Shown here one piece after another: positions 27,462-44,695 of a DNA stretch of 64,000 bases; the stretch's first letter is position 1, and each line of letters begins with the position of its first letter. The stretch covers positions 439,001 to 503,000 of the forward strand of contig LR746281.1 of the NCBI GenBank assembly GCA_902729315.2, in the 5' to 3' direction. Below the pieces are notes generated by a model. The model saw only the letters and a program-made list of their open reading frames with translations. It ran no database searches and was not told the DNA's origin. Made by a program: the position numbers and the translations under genes. Source of the stretch: Spirodela intermedia. Taxonomy: Eukaryota > Streptophyta > Magnoliopsida > Alismatales > Araceae.

Positions 27462-30400
27462 CTATGACGGAGGGAAGAGGCTCTTCTCTGGGACCTCCGG
27501 CGGCGTCGGAGCACCGTCTGCTGCGGCGGGTGGTGGAGAGAGCCACTCACAGAAGTAATCCCCAATGGCGGCAGCCTCCGGCACCGGGATCTGCCCCGTC
27601 AGCGTCTTGAAGGCGAACTCGATGCAGGGGTCCGGCCAGCGATCGCCGAACGGCGACGTGACGGCGAATTCCGCTGCCGTGTCACCGGCGCCGGCGTGGT
27701 CTGCCGAGCCGACTCGTCCTCCCGGAGAGCCATCCTCGAACTTCGGTGGATCCGCCGCGAGATCGCGGATGTCGCTGAAGGGACTTGGGACGAGACGGCT
27801 TCTGGATCGAGTAGAAGGGCGGCCTCTCTTTAGGGACCTGTCGCCAACTTCAATGTCGACCGTAGGATCGGGTTCCAGGCCGGCGAGTCGCTTCGATGCA
27901 CGGCTTGTCAGGAGCGCCAGCTTCTCCGATCTGCTGTGCCGATCGAGTTTTCCATCTGGATCGTCCTCGCCGCTTCTTTTTGATCCACAAGCTCCTCGTC
28001 CTGATATCTCGAAGGCGGCCCCCTTCGAGGCATGCAGACGGATACTCCTGCGGAGGATCCTTGATGGCTCCTGACCGGCCGGCACTGCCCCTTGGCTGTC
28101 CACAGCCTTCTGCGTCTCTACGTTTTCCGACTCTATGTGATTCTCCAGAGATGGTTCCGTCGGATCTTGCTTCTTCTTCAGAACATGGTTTAGCGCTGCT
28201 GCCTTTTCAGCCGGCTCCAATCCCAAATCTGGTAATCCCTCTCCATGGAAATGGTCAATTACCTTCCCCTTCTTGTTTCCCAAAGGCAAAAGGCCTGTAG
28301 GGTATCTGCAACTTAGCCCGGCGACTTTCTCACCTGAAAGGGATAGGCAGACTACGCAGCTAGATAACATCAGAATTTGGGCCACTGTCCATGGAGTTAT
28401 TGAAGAAAAAAAGATGAATCCCTTCTAGCTAGATAGAATAGGGTTCAAGACTTTACTATGAGGTGTGGCCTCGGCAGAAGGCGGGGTGGTGATGCGCGCT
28501 ATCATCAATTCGTCACCCTCTTCTCCCGTCCTTCTGCCTGAGTTCTGCACTTTTCCTAGAAACAGGCATCGCCTCGCTCTGCTCCCTTCGTTCCACTTCT
28601 TTGCTGAAATAGGAGGCTGGAGGAGAGGAAGGGTAAGAAGATAATGGCCGGGGGAACCAAAATCCTTCTGATGCGGATGGATGAAAGGAAATGCCATGGC
28701 TCGTGCAGGATCCATGCGGATCTTGCCCATAAGTGGAAGGGTGTTGAGCTTCAACCAGGTGAGCAGAATACTCATCATTGACCAAAATAGGAGATGCAAG
28801 AGATCTAAAAGGTATCTGAAAGGTCATACATCATCTTTGGAATCAGCGCAGATGCAGTGTGGTTCCTCTTCATGCTTGGCGCGGGAGAGTTTCTTCATTT
28901 TTGATGTGAACTTGCAGCTCTCTTCAGCCTTCAGGTGGCGGAATACTTTTGCCTTGGAGTAGAATCTACATCCGGTCAATGGATCAATGAAGCACTGCAT
29001 GAGAAAAGAAAAGGTAATGTTATCAATAAGAATATCCATGGAAAATACGGAGTATTTCGGACCAATAAAGCCTTTTGAGATCACAGAATATTGGATTTCG
29101 GTCACAGAACTCCTAGAGCTTCACCACTCAATTTAGCAGTTCTAGCATAAAACAATCTGCTGGACATTTTACTCAGTTGGATAATCAAAGGTTACAGAGG
29201 AAGATGAGAACGTAGATTTGACCCAAAAGTTAGCACATACTGGAGTAAGTATGAATGAATTAATGGAATATTTCAACATCATTGTATTCCTGTTTCTTGA
29301 AAGAGCACTCTACACTTGAAAGTCTATATGACAACGTGAAAAATTACTGAAATGAAAGAGAATGCCATACATTGAATGCTTTTACAAGATGAACAGCATG
29401 GATTACAAGAATAGGCGATAAAAGTCCAGCAAAAGCCGTTTCAAAAGCTTGAGCCCATGCCAAGAAGGTCGATAAGAGAAGTAATTCTGAAACACAAACA
29501 GACAGACAACTATGTTGCAGTGCTTGAAATGCTGTGGGCAGCTCATTATCCAAAAGAACAGAAGAGCAGGACAGATTGCTGCATGATCATGAAGCAAGAA
29601 ATCTACCTGCCTTAAAAATTTTAAAAAATGACTAAAACTTTACCCATTAATACTTAAATCTGGGCAGATAAAATTTGTGTAAATTAATAAGAAGGTTAGC
29701 AAGTCCTCATGGACGAGTAAGATACATCCACAAGCACTAACAGTAACAAGAAATGCATTTACCCATAAATTTCATAAATTGATAAGCTCTGCTCTTATGG
29801 TACATGAGCTTCATGTAACAGTATATTAATTTCATGGACTTATGTGAATAAACATGCAACAAAGACAGAATCAAGAAACGAAAGACTTACACTGCGTTTA
29901 ACTTTTTCACAGGTAGTTCTTACAGCCACAGTGGGATCGGCACATTCACTGTTAAGATAGCGCAAGACCTCCACTCTAGATCGGAATGTGCGTTTAGGCA
30001 TTGGAGAGACATAATACTGAAAATGAAGCGATGATATTTAGCATCATTGTTCTTAAAATTCATGGCACAAAACTAAACATCAGAGATACCAAGAATTTCA
30101 CTCAAAAATCGTTACCAGCTTCTACCTCTATGGACAATAAAAATCTGCACACTCCAGCGAAATAGACTGATAAAATTAAATGAAACTTGGGTCACCATTT
30201 TACAACATAAAAACACCATACAACTTTAAATCTTTTGGTCAACGCTTTGAAATCCATGCAGGAAACCCTGGGTGTGCTAAAGTGTGCAAACTGGACTGAA
30301 TTGTATAATTGGAACTGGGGCTGTCCAGGTTATAGGTTACTATTCCTGAGTGAGGAGAAGTTTTTCAGATTCTCACCCTCGTTTGTGAATTCTACTCTTG

Positions 30401-30643
30401 AAAGAGAAGCTTCTGGGTGGACAGTTCTCACTAGTCAACCATGTTTCATGTTGTCAATATGGAGATATCAGCGGAATTGAACCAATGATTCTGGACGAAA
30501 TAGTGTTTTCAGGTGTAGGGTGGACACGAGAAATTATAGATTACCCGATCAATTTTTCCGTCCTTCCGACTCTTAGTCTTCATGATCCAGCCGTCCGGCA
30601 GCCATTCCGGGAGCTCAGCCGACGCTCCCCCGCCATTGCCCAT
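27462..30643 (-). CDS. Methyl-CpG-binding-domain protein, MBD13-like
   Basis: Likely nuclear chromatin protein. Exon 1 (30643-30545, MGNGGG start; an upstream in-frame ATG is at 30715) has the MBD opening LPEWLPDGWIMKTKSRKDGK. Exon 2 (30016-29891) continues with YYVSPMPKRTFRSRVEVLRYL. A later exon (28994-28830) carries the second half of another MBD (CFIDPLTGCRFYSKAKVFRHL). The last exon (28333-27462) holds a basic middle with KRGRP, ASKRLAGLEPD and the conserved end DRWPDPCIEFAFKTLTGQIP. Phases require one more exon between 28830 and 28333, which I could not fix. The first half of the second MBD may lie unseen in 29890-28995. MBD family assignment is firm; the MBD13 label is by resemblance. 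Confidence 0.82.
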
Positions 30644-35893
<5,250 letters not shown>

Positions 35894-36600
35894 AGCTCCC
35901 CCGGGTAGAAGGCCACAGCGCATCAGAAACAGCATCGGAGGCTCCTGCCAGAGGCTTATGAAGACCTGAGTTGACTACTAACTGGGGTTATGAGAGGGGC
36001 ATACTAGGCATGACCACAGAAAGTAGGAAATCTGGGCTCTAGCGTTGACCCTTTTCTTCATATTTTCTGACTTTTCATGGGCTCTTCTCTTCCTTGGGAT
36101 CTGCACTGGTCGCCTAGATTTTTTTACGGTTTTTAGAAGTCATTCTCTTCAAATTATCCTCCTTTTTCATGAGTCTTTCTCGTCCCCTACCCGTTTTCGG
36201 AATGCATTCCCAGCGATTATGGTCTTAGGAGATGCATTGCCGGAACGTAATTGTGGACTTTTAGAATCGCTTTGGAGAGGTGTCGTGCTCGCACGTGGGT
36301 TTCGGTCCGGGAATGGAGGGAAACAGTAGTGGTGCGACTACGCACGTGGGTAGCGGCGCTTCTGGGGTTTGGTCGGCTGGACGGTGGGGCCCAACGTTCT
36401 GCGTCGGCTGAAAGCTAACGCCACAGGAGGAGGGGAGGCTCGAACGCCCCAGCCGAAAGCTCATGGCTATAAATACCGTCGCGTTCTGAGTTCTCTTCCA
36501 CGGAGACGCTTCTCTAGCTTTCTCTTCTCTGTCCCGTCCATTGCATTAAAGATTTCGTATACACAGCGGAAGGAAAAGTCTATCCACATCGGGGGAAGAT
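35894..36600. other. CFIm25 3' region and Ran promoter
   Basis: Holds the CFIm25 3' UTR and the Ran promoter and leader. A TATA box (TATAAATA, 36468-36475) lies about 130 bp before the Ran start codon. No other gene is supported. Confidence 0.6.
36468..36475 (+). promoter_or_regulatory. TATA box of Ran
   Basis: TATAAATA in a GC-rich setting, 126 bp upstream of the Ran ATG at 36601, at core-promoter distance. Confidence 0.7.
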
Positions 36601-38749
36601 ATGGTGATCATCCTCTTCCTTTAGCGTAGCGGTCGGCTAGGTTTTTGCTTCTCGGTCTCGTTTGTTGACCGTTTTTTTTGGCCTCTTCTCATTCGCAGGC
36701 GCTTCCGAATCAGCAGACCGTCGATTACCCTAGCTTCAAGCTTGTGATCGTTGGTGATGGTGGTACAGGTGTGCATTGGTGGCATTTGATGGACCCTTGT
36801 CCACTTCGCATCGTGATTTATTGTTTTTCTGGCGCGTTCGCACCACGTTCTAATTTTGGTGGATTTTTAGGACTTTAGGGTTTTGAATCGTCGTTATCAT
36901 GGATCCTCGATGCCCTTTATTTTCGTACGTTCGTAATAAGCGTATTCTTCCTGCATCAGAGGGCATTGTTCTGGCTATGTGGTAACGTTTAATGTTCCTC
37001 GTGTAGGAAAGACGACGTTCGTCAAGCGGCATCTAACTGGAGAATTCGAGAAGAAATATGAACGTAGGCTCTCAATGACACTCATTCTCCTCTTTGCAGC
37101 TATTTTAATTGAGAGTAGTTTCTATTTTCCGGCTTCGTTAATTTTGAAATGCTTTTGAACAATCTCTCAAACGCATGTGCGCATGTATTTTGCCAGCGAC
37201 GATTGGCGTTGAAGTCCATCCCCTGGATTTCTTCACCAACTGCGGAAAAATTCGGTTCTACTGCTGGGACACTGCTGGCCAAGAGAAGTTCGGTGGCCTC
37301 AGGGATGGATACTAGTGAGTTTTAGGGCAATTTAATGTTATCCTCCCATGTGATGAATTTCCATATTTTCATTCAGTGGAAATGTGAAGCGAATGCCCTC
37401 GTATGATGATTTCGGTTCAGTATATGAAAGAACTCGCGTCTTCAAATTTCCTAAATTAAGATCCCGGGAGGCTATTTATAGGCTGGTTTTACTGTGCCAT
37501 TTTTATCATTCTTTATAATCACGCTACTCTTTATTATGTGTAACTTTTTTATAAAATGAGACATGCACATATCATGTTCAATAATGACATGAGACCACAG
37601 TCATTGTTCCTCGGAAAAATTGTGCTTATGAACTTTAATATTTGAGTATATTATTTTCATCATTTTCTATGCTATCACTGACTAGTTGTCAAAAATTTAC
37701 CATTGTATTTAATTTTTGCAGCATTCATGGACAATGTGCGATTATAATGTTTGATGTCACCGCGCGGCTGACTTACAAGAATGTCCCCACTTGGCATAGA
37801 GATCTTTGCCGGTGAGCTTAGTCATAATCTTTTGGACCCTACCACTATTGTGACAATTGGGAAGTTCTTCAATGCGTTTTGGTAATTTGCTGATGGATCA
37901 ATCATTATTTTGGTTGGAAACAGGGTGTGCGAGAATATCCCCATTGTGCTCTGTGGAAACAAGGTTGATATCAAGAACAGGCAAGTGAAGGCGAAGATGG
38001 TCACCTTTCACAGGAAGAAGAACCTACAGTATTATGAGATATCTGCTAAAAGCAATTACAATTTTGAGAAGCCTTTCCTCTATCTTGCCAGAAAGCTTGC
38101 CGGGTAAATTGTGTGTTTTTGTGGTGCTACCCATTTGACTAACCTGCTGCGAGAAGTAGCTCTTAGAGAATCGGGCATTTTTCAGGGATCCAAGTCTCCA
38201 TTTTGTTGAGTCGCCTGCTCTTGCTCCACCTGAAGTTCAGATTGACTTGGCTGCACAGCAACAGTAAGTGTTTTAGCTCCATTTGTTCCCTCCCACTCCG
38301 CAATCCATTACTTGAAGCCATCTTCATCCTCACATTTCGAGACGGCTAAATGCATATTCCATGTATTTTTAAAGTAGAGGCATTCTGCTAATTGAGAGTT
38401 GGATGCTAGAAATTATAAAATAAAAATTAAAAATCATATCCTGAGGAAACATGATGACCGTAAAAGTAAGAAAACCAGAGGAATCTCAGCATTATGGTGG
38501 TTTACCTGATGAAGGCAGCGACTAGTCCAAGCTCCTCTCCTTTAGCTTCATAATGTGGCCTCTGTTATCTGTTTTTCTTGCTCAAACTGAGATTCAGAAG
38601 CTGTTTGCTCGTTGAATTTTCGATTTGCCACTTTGGCAGCAAAAATCCGATGTTATTCTAATTATCTTGATGTTTCCAGATACGAGGCCGAGATCGCTGC
38701 CGCGGCAGCACAGCCTCTTCCAGACGACGACGACGACGCCTTCGAATGA
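36601..38749 (+). CDS. RAN: GTP-binding nuclear protein Ran
   Basis: Small GTPase that drives nucleocytoplasmic transport and spindle assembly. Exons: 36601-36603 (the ATG alone), 36699-36768, 37007-37063, 37197-37314, 37722-37811, 37924-38103, 38186-38263, 38680-38749, summing to 221 aa, the standard Ran length. The P-loop GDGGTGKTT crosses the exon 2/3 junction. The effector loop has [14 protein letters not shown], switch [19 protein letters not shown], and base-recognition NKVD and SAK. The C-terminus is the acidic tail DDDDDAFE. The first intron follows the A-T-G directly. A small departure from the usual plant sequence is KAKMVTF where KQVTF is typical. The PPR gene converges tail to tail 103 bp away. 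Confidence 0.96.
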
Positions 38750-38852
38750 ATGGTGCAAGACGTCTGAGTTTCCATCCTCGTCCTCGTAAGAAACTCCTCT
38801 CGCATCTGTGCCCTGGCACCGAAGCTGTTCGTACGTAATGTGAAGCAAATAA

Positions 38853-40955
38853 TTACATCGCCAGATTTGTCTCTTTGGATTCACGTGCCGTCTCGACCAA
38901 GCTGCACCCGGCAAGTTTCTTCAACCCCCTCTCTCTCACCGCCCTCCGCACCTTCTCCGCATCTTCCCATCTCCCCGCCGCAGAGTAGATGTTCCCCAGC
39001 AGGACGTAGTTGCCCGTGTTCTCCGGCTCCAGCTCGAACAGGTGCCCCGCGGCCTCCTCCGCCAGGAGGACGTCCCCGTGGATCACGCAGGCGCCCAGCA
39101 GGGCGCCCCATACGGCGTGGTTGGCCCGACAGGGCATCGCCGCGATGAGCTCGCGCGCCTCCTGCAGCCGCCCCGCGCGGCCCAGAAGGTCCACGGCGCC
39201 GGCGTAGTGCTCCGCCCGCGGCCTCACACCACCGGCGACGCCACAGAGCGCGCGGCGGAACAGGGAGAGCCCCTCGTTGACCAGCCCGGCGTGGCTGCAG
39301 GAATAGAGCAGGGAGGTGAAGGTCACCTCGTTGGGCTCCGCTCCGGCTTCCAACATCCTCTCGAACAGCGCCGCAGCGGCCCTCGCCTGCCCGTGCATGC
39401 CGTACCCGGCGATGATCGCGCTCCAGGCGACGGTGTCCTTCGCGGTGATGCTGTCGAAGAGCTCATGCGCCACCTCAAGGTTGCCGGCCTTCGCGTAGAG
39501 GTCGATCAGCCCGGTGGCGACCTCGCAGCGCCGGTCGAACCCCGCCCTGACCACGTGGCCGTGGATGTTCCCAGCCTGCCGGAGATCCGCCAGAAGGGAG
39601 TACGCCGGGAGGAGGCTGACGATGGTCGCCGAATCAGCCCGCGAAGCCTCCGAGCGTATCATCAGCCTGAACAGCTCCACCGCCTCCCGCGGGAGGTTGT
39701 TCTGAGAAAAGCTCGAAATCATGGCGTTCCACGTCGCCGTTCGTCTCGACCCAGTGGAGAACGCTAAGGAGCTGAGGCGGGCGCCGCCGCATTTGCCGTA
39801 CATGTCTATGAGCGCCGTCTCGACGGCGAGCTCGGCCGCGAGGGCCAGCCTGAGGCACGAGCCGTGGAAGATCTTCCCATGGCGGAGGAAGTAGGGGCGG
39901 GTGCAGGCGGAGAGCAGGGAGACCATGGTGACTGCGTTGGGTCTGGTGCCGGAGAGCAGCATATCGCGGGAGAGGGCGAGGGCTTCTCGGGGACGCTCGT
40001 GGAGGGCGTAGCCGCCGATCATGGCCGTCCAGGAGACGACGTCTTTTGGGCACGGCCCCTCGTCGAAGACCCGGCGCGCCTCCGCCAAGCTGCCACTCTT
40101 GGCGTACATGTCGATCAGAGAGTTCTTCACGGCGGCGTGGTCCAGGAAGCCCTTCTGGCTCGCCTGAAGGTGAACTCGCCGCCCCCTCTCCAGGTCCCGG
40201 AGGACGGCGCACGCCGGCAGCACCGACACCAGCGTGGCGCAGTCGGGGTCCACGCCGGCGGTTGCCATCAGGTCGTAGAGAGCCGCCGCCCCCGCCGCGC
40301 GCCCGTTCTGCAGGAGCCCCCCGATCATGGTGTTCCAGGAGACGACGGTCCGTTCACGCATCCCCTCGAACACCTTCTCCGCCTCTTCTGCCTCGCCGCA
40401 GCTCATGCACATGGCGATGAGCGAGTTCTGAACGTATCCATCGGAGGCGAGCCCCGCGACCAGGGCGGCGCAGTGGAGTTGGTCGCCTTCCCGCCGCCGC
40501 GAGAGGTCGGCGCAGGCTTTGAGGGAGAACGTGAAGGTGAACTTGTCCGGGCGGCAACCGGCGGGCGTCATTCGCCGCAACAGGTGGAGGGCGTCGAGAG
40601 GGAGCCGCTCTCGGAGGTAGGCCCTGATGAGCGTGTTGAAGAGGAAGGGGGTCCTCCGCTCGGGGAGGATGTCGTCGAAGAGGCGCCTCGCGGGGAGGAC
40701 CTCTCCGCAGAGGGCGTACATGGAGGCAAGCTTGGGCAGCAGCAGGCGCCGCCGCCGCCCGCCAAAGGGCGGGGACGAGAGGAGCCCGGAGGTGATGAGG
40801 CGGGCGTGGAGGAGCTCCCCCTTGGCGAGAGCTCTCGTGCGGGCCCACGTCTGGAGGAGGGCGGCGCACCTGGGCGGGGTGAGCGGCGGATCGCCGGCCG
40901 TGGCAGCAGCTGTGTCGCCGGCGAGTCTGCAGGCGGCGGATGGAGCCCCATTCAT
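38853..40955 (-). CDS. Pentatricopeptide repeat protein, PLS class with E motif
   Basis: Intronless 700-aa gene, typical of plant PPR proteins that act on organellar RNA (editing, splicing, stability). Repeated 35-residue units show anchors such as TLIRAYLRE, VVSWNTMIGGLLQNG, VVSWTAMIGGYALHE, ATWNAMISSFSQNN and VAWSAIIAGYGMHGQ. Last come HAVWGALLGACVIHG and the E-motif stretch YVLLGNIYSAAGRWEDAEKV. The protein ends soon after GCSLVE with no DYW domain. The N-terminal 45 residues are Ala/Pro-rich and could be an organelle targeting peptide. Coding GC is extremely high, which creates long false frames on both strands (including 39864-41117 on the plus strand). A decayed copy of its 3' half lies at 45412-46117. 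Confidence 0.93.
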   Translation of the reverse strand: MNGAPSAACRLAGDTAAATAGDPPLTPPRCAALLQTWARTRALAKGELLHARLITSGLLSSPPFGGRRRRLLLPKLASMYALCGEVLPARRLFDDILPERRTPFLFNTLIRAYLRERLPLDALHLLRRMTPAGCRPDKFTFTFSLKACADLSRRREGDQLHCAALVAGLASDGYVQNSLIAMCMSCGEAEEAEKVFEGMRERTVVSWNTMIGGLLQNGRAAGAAALYDLMATAGVDPDCATLVSVLPACAVLRDLERGRRVHLQASQKGFLDHAAVKNSLIDMYAKSGSLAEARRVFDEGPCPKDVVSWTAMIGGYALHERPREALALSRDMLLSGTRPNAVTMVSLLSACTRPYFLRHGKIFHGSCLRLALAAELAVETALIDMYGKCGGARLSSLAFSTGSRRTATWNAMISSFSQNNLPREAVELFRLMIRSEASRADSATIVSLLPAYSLLADLRQAGNIHGHVVRAGFDRRCEVATGLIDLYAKAGNLEVAHELFDSITAKDTVAWSAIIAGYGMHGQARAAAALFERMLEAGAEPNEVTFTSLLYSCSHAGLVNEGLSLFRRALCGVAGGVRPRAEHYAGAVDLLGRAGRLQEARELIAAMPCRANHAVWGALLGACVIHGDVLLAEEAAGHLFELEPENTGNYVLLGNIYSAAGRWEDAEKVRRAVRERGLKKLAGCSLVETARESKETNLAM

Positions 40956-41411
40956 TCACGCGCTTCCCCCTCCCTCGGGGACCCCCGATCGCGGAAGATC
41001 TGGACCCAGGCGCCGACACACTGGGGCTTAACTAAACTGGAGCTCTCCTCTCGACGGGCCTTCCCCCATCACACTCTTTCTCGCTTAGAGCTCCCCAAGG
41101 TCGACCTGCACCGTTGACTTAGGGACGAATCCTGACACAGTAGAGAGCAAGTGCACGCCATGGAAAGTCATCCGCGAGAACATCGCCCACATAAAAACCA
41201 CGCTCTTCCCCTTCAAGGCATTGGCGTCTACGGAGACCCTGGTAAAAACCAGGTCAAAACCCTCACACCCTCTCTGAAGACGGAAGGAATGCTCCAGAAA
41301 AATAACAATAACCAGTTCCCCCGAAGCGGCCAAGAACCGGCTGCGCAGTCTCTGAGATCTCCGGACTTGGCCACCACTGCCTCCAGCGCCACATTTTCTT
41401 CCCCAGGAAGC
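40956..41411. other. PPR upstream region and AHL 3' flank
   Basis: About 455 bp between the PPR start codon and the AHL stop codon, both genes on the minus strand. It serves as PPR promoter/leader and AHL 3' UTR. No TATA box or additional gene is clear. Confidence 0.55.
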
Positions 41412-43350
41412 TTATCCACCGGCCAGGTTGATGCTGACCTGGGCATCCGTGCCATCTAGCTCCTCTGCGTCAGAGGATGGCGGAGTCTGTTTAGGATCAC
41501 TGAATGGAAGCTCTTCTCCTTCTTCCTCCTCTTTGCCAGGATTGGTTGCTGTTGCGTCCAGATTGGGGTTGTTCTTCGGCTTCGTCCCTCTGTAGATGAA
41601 GCTTGCGACGAACACCTGAAAGACCTCAACACAGGAAAAAAAACACTGCCATCTGAGCGAGAGAGCGAGAGAGGGAACCCTAGAGAAATCCGGGTCCTGC
41701 CCAGATGTTGACCAGGCCGAGCCGGGCCAATTTCGCTCGTCGAGGTTGACTTTGAGGCCCCAAAATCCCGGAAAAACCAGTCAACCCCACTGCTCACGCC
41801 GTTTGGGGATGAATAATCAGGGGAGCGTGGGAGTCACCTGGACTGGGCTCGAAGCAATCAGCAACCCGCCGACCCCGCCGCCGAGCAGGCGGCCATCACG
41901 GCCAAGAAGAGTGACGCTGAGCCCGCCGCTCCGGCTGCAGGAGCGGCCATTTGCCGAGAGTACGTAGGATCCGGACAAGCTCACAATCTCGAAATGGCCC
42001 TGAAAAATAAATAGACATCGATAAAGGCATCACAAGGAAATCGCATCATGAACCACGATTATCTTCTTTATTTATCAAACGCCGAGTAAAGATGGTTTGA
42101 CCTCATATGTGACAGTGACACCAGAAGAAGCAGGCTGGCGAAGAGTGGCAGTAGAGATGGCCCCAGTCGCCGAGACCACGCAGATCGCTCGAGGCCCTTG
42201 TTGCGAGAACCACATTATTTTAGAAGAAATGTCCTGAAAATGGGGAACGAAATATCCGATTAGAAACACGATAAAATCGTGAAAATAGAACAAATACACT
42301 GCTCAAACTGCATCCTGAGCACAAACATCCTCCCAAGGCCGGCCATTTAACCTGTCGGTGAAGCTCATTAGGTTCAGAAAAGCTCTGCCCATGATTCAAT
42401 CATACGCAATTGCTACAGATCAAGAATACCCACCATAAAACATTAAGGAATAATACATCCCAATAAGCCCGGTTTTACCAGGCTGGTTAATATCATACTG
42501 TGAAATTTTCTAGACCTTGTTCTTAGCAGGACATGGTTTAAAATAAAGCGCCCGATTACCCTCTTCACGACGCGATTAGCCGAAAATGAGGACCATATAT
42601 GCGTTAATTACCTCTCCGTCAGATATGGTTATTATGTGTGGAGTGAAGCCCATGCCAGCTGAAGAAGATATCCACTCACCTAACAGCAGGTGAAGAGCCC
42701 AGTTCAGCCAGAGAAAAACTAAGATCACACAAACACTGTAATGGCACACCGTAAGGCACTTTTTTGAAAAAAAGAATGAGAAAAAAAAGAGTGCAAAAGT
42801 GAGTTAACAGCCACCGGAAAAATGAAATAACCAGTCTCTGGAGCTCACCGTAGGATGCAAGCTGCTGCTTCCTCCCTGTCCCTGGCGGCCGTCCTCTACG
42901 CCGCTTCTCTGTTGACATGGGCGTTCCGGTTGCCCCCGCTGATCCCATTCCAGGTATTCCTCCAACTGATCCAGGGTCTGGTGAGGACGAAGGAATGAGG
43001 TCCAAGGACATGGTTCCATCTGGGCAGTATTTCCGTGGCCTTCCCCTCTTCCTCTTCATGGGCTCTCCCAGGGCCACGCCGCCTCCTCGACTGACCAAAT
43101 TCATGGCGTGCGGGGGAAGAGGAGACGGAGACGGAGATGGAATCTCCACCGGCATAGCCGAAACGGCAGACCCTCCGCCGCAAATTGTTGCCCTGTCGAT
43201 GGAGTGGGTCATCAAAGGGTTGGAGAATGAGCGCATCTCAGGCAGGGAATGGAATCCAGGCTGTGATCCAGAGGCCGACCCATCCATGACCGGGTGGCGC
43301 ATGTAATGCGACGGAACCCTGGAGATCGCCGTCTCGTCCCTCTCCTCCAT
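41412..43350 (-). CDS. AT-hook motif nuclear-localized (AHL) protein with PPC/DUF296 domain
   Basis: Nuclear matrix-attachment DNA-binding regulator. Exons on the minus strand: 43350-42849 (an in-frame upstream ATG lies at 43368), 42658-42612, 42233-42102, 41999-41838, 41615-41412, giving about 348 aa. Two AT-hooks are visible: KRKRGRPRKY and KRRRGRPPGTGRKQQLA. The PPC domain starts GMGFTPHIITI and continues with RAICVVSATGAIS and GHFEIVSLSGSYV. It ends in the glycine-rich GRDGRLLGGGVGGLL. The tail after VFVASFIYR is acidic and low-complexity. Two hooks plus introns fit the intron-bearing AHL clade. All junctions are GT-AG and in phase. The 1-kb region upstream carries a (CT)n tract. Confidence 0.92.
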
Positions 43351-43368
43351 GAGAAGGATGAGGGTCAC

Positions 43369-43945
43369 AGGCCTCCCTTCAATCCCCTCGGAGCCCTAGG
43401 TTCAGGGAAAGAAGAGAACATGCGATCATGGAGATGGCGAGGCGTAGATGTCCAACGAGAGGAACGAACGGAGGGGCAAACCAAGACCCAGAAGGGAAAC
43501 AGTAGAGGGGAGGAGGTAGAAAGAAGGGAAGGATCTGCAAAAGTAAAAAGATTGAGGAAAGGGGAAAGCAAAGGAGACAGGGCACCCAGGGGAGCACACT
43601 TCGAAAGGAGACCAAAAAGAGAGAGAGAGAGAGGCTATTAAAGGTGCGATCAGACTGAAGACTAGCTCTGAGGACTCCCTTCCAGGGGAGAGGCGGAGAG
43701 ATTAAAAGCTGGAACCGCAACTAATGGAGATCAAAAGTTCGCAGAGATGGAAAGGGTCGGTCGGCTCAGGCGTCAACGCCCGAAAGAAGCGTATTCAGTT
43801 CCGAACGGGGGCGGACGCCGCGAGGAGAGCGAGACCCCCGGACAGGTGCCAAGGTTCGACCGAATCGCCATGGCTTCCGCTGATGAAGACGCTAAAACTC
43901 CTCACAGACGGCTGGCCTACTGCCGACCGAACTCCTCCCCCCCCT

Positions 43946-43983
<38 letters not shown>

Positions 43984-44488
43984 TTTGTTTCTGCTGTCTG
44001 TCTGTAACTGCAGGAGGTATGGGAGAGAAGGGGAGAGGGGTGAAGCACGAGGGGGGACAGATCTCCATGGACGACACAGGAACAGGTCGCATCGACTCCC
44101 GCGAGTACGAACCCGACGGTCTCCATACAGCAAAACACAAAAAAAATATGGAATCCAATGGCGGGAACGATGGTGCCCTGTGATGCTTGCCGCAGCGCGC
44201 TGTCTTCTTCCCCCGCCGGTCCCCACCGAAAGCAGCCCCGCCGGTGCGCCGTCGGTTTCCGTGGAGTCGGCTCTCCCCTCGCTCTGCTCTCCCCTGCAAC
44301 GGCTACTTTTCTCGTAATGCCCAGAACTAAGATTAATTATATTTAAAAGCTGGTTCACGTTAAATCAGTTGTCGATAATTACGTCAGCCTATTGTGATGA
44401 CGTTGTCACGTGGGTCCTTGTTTGACTTAGGACACCCATTGGGCCCACATCTCATTGGGTTCTGTCGGCCAGTTGGAGTCAGTGAGAG

Positions 44489-44526
<38 letters not shown>

Positions 44527-44690
44527 AATGTTAGTCAGTGAGGAAAGGTGGTAGGTGGTGGGCGGTCGGCTGTAACTATTTGGTCAGGCCCATTTACAGC
44601 CCACATTACTCGGGATACTATTATTTATTATCAAATTATGTTTATTTGGGTGTATTTTAGTTTTAGGCATTATTAAAATTTTCCATTAGG
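43369..44690. other. AHL upstream region, no further gene seen
   Basis: GC-rich promoter and leader of the AHL gene up to about 44330, then AT-rich spacer. Simple repeats: (CT)n at 43944-43981 and (GA)n at 44490-44523. Open frames here are compositional and not conserved. Confidence 0.55.
43944..43981. repeat. (CT)n microsatellite upstream of AHL
   Basis: About 36 bp of CT on the plus strand (GA in the AHL direction), roughly 600 bp upstream of the AHL start. A second GA run lies at 44490-44523. Confidence 0.9.
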
Positions 44691-44695
44691 AAAAA

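Noticed and set aside
28425-28827. Open frames of 104 and 124 codons on the minus strand between MBD exons
   Set aside because: They could contain the missing MBD exon, but no acceptor/donor pair gave a convincing phase and motif, so they are not listed as coding.
39864-41117. 417-codon open frame on the plus strand
   Set aside because: Antisense to the PPR gene; its length comes from very high third-position GC in the real gene. No domain was recognised in it.
43795-44358. 187-codon frames on both strands upstream of AHL
   Set aside because: They run through a (CT)n microsatellite and GC-rich leader, with no conserved motif or second support.
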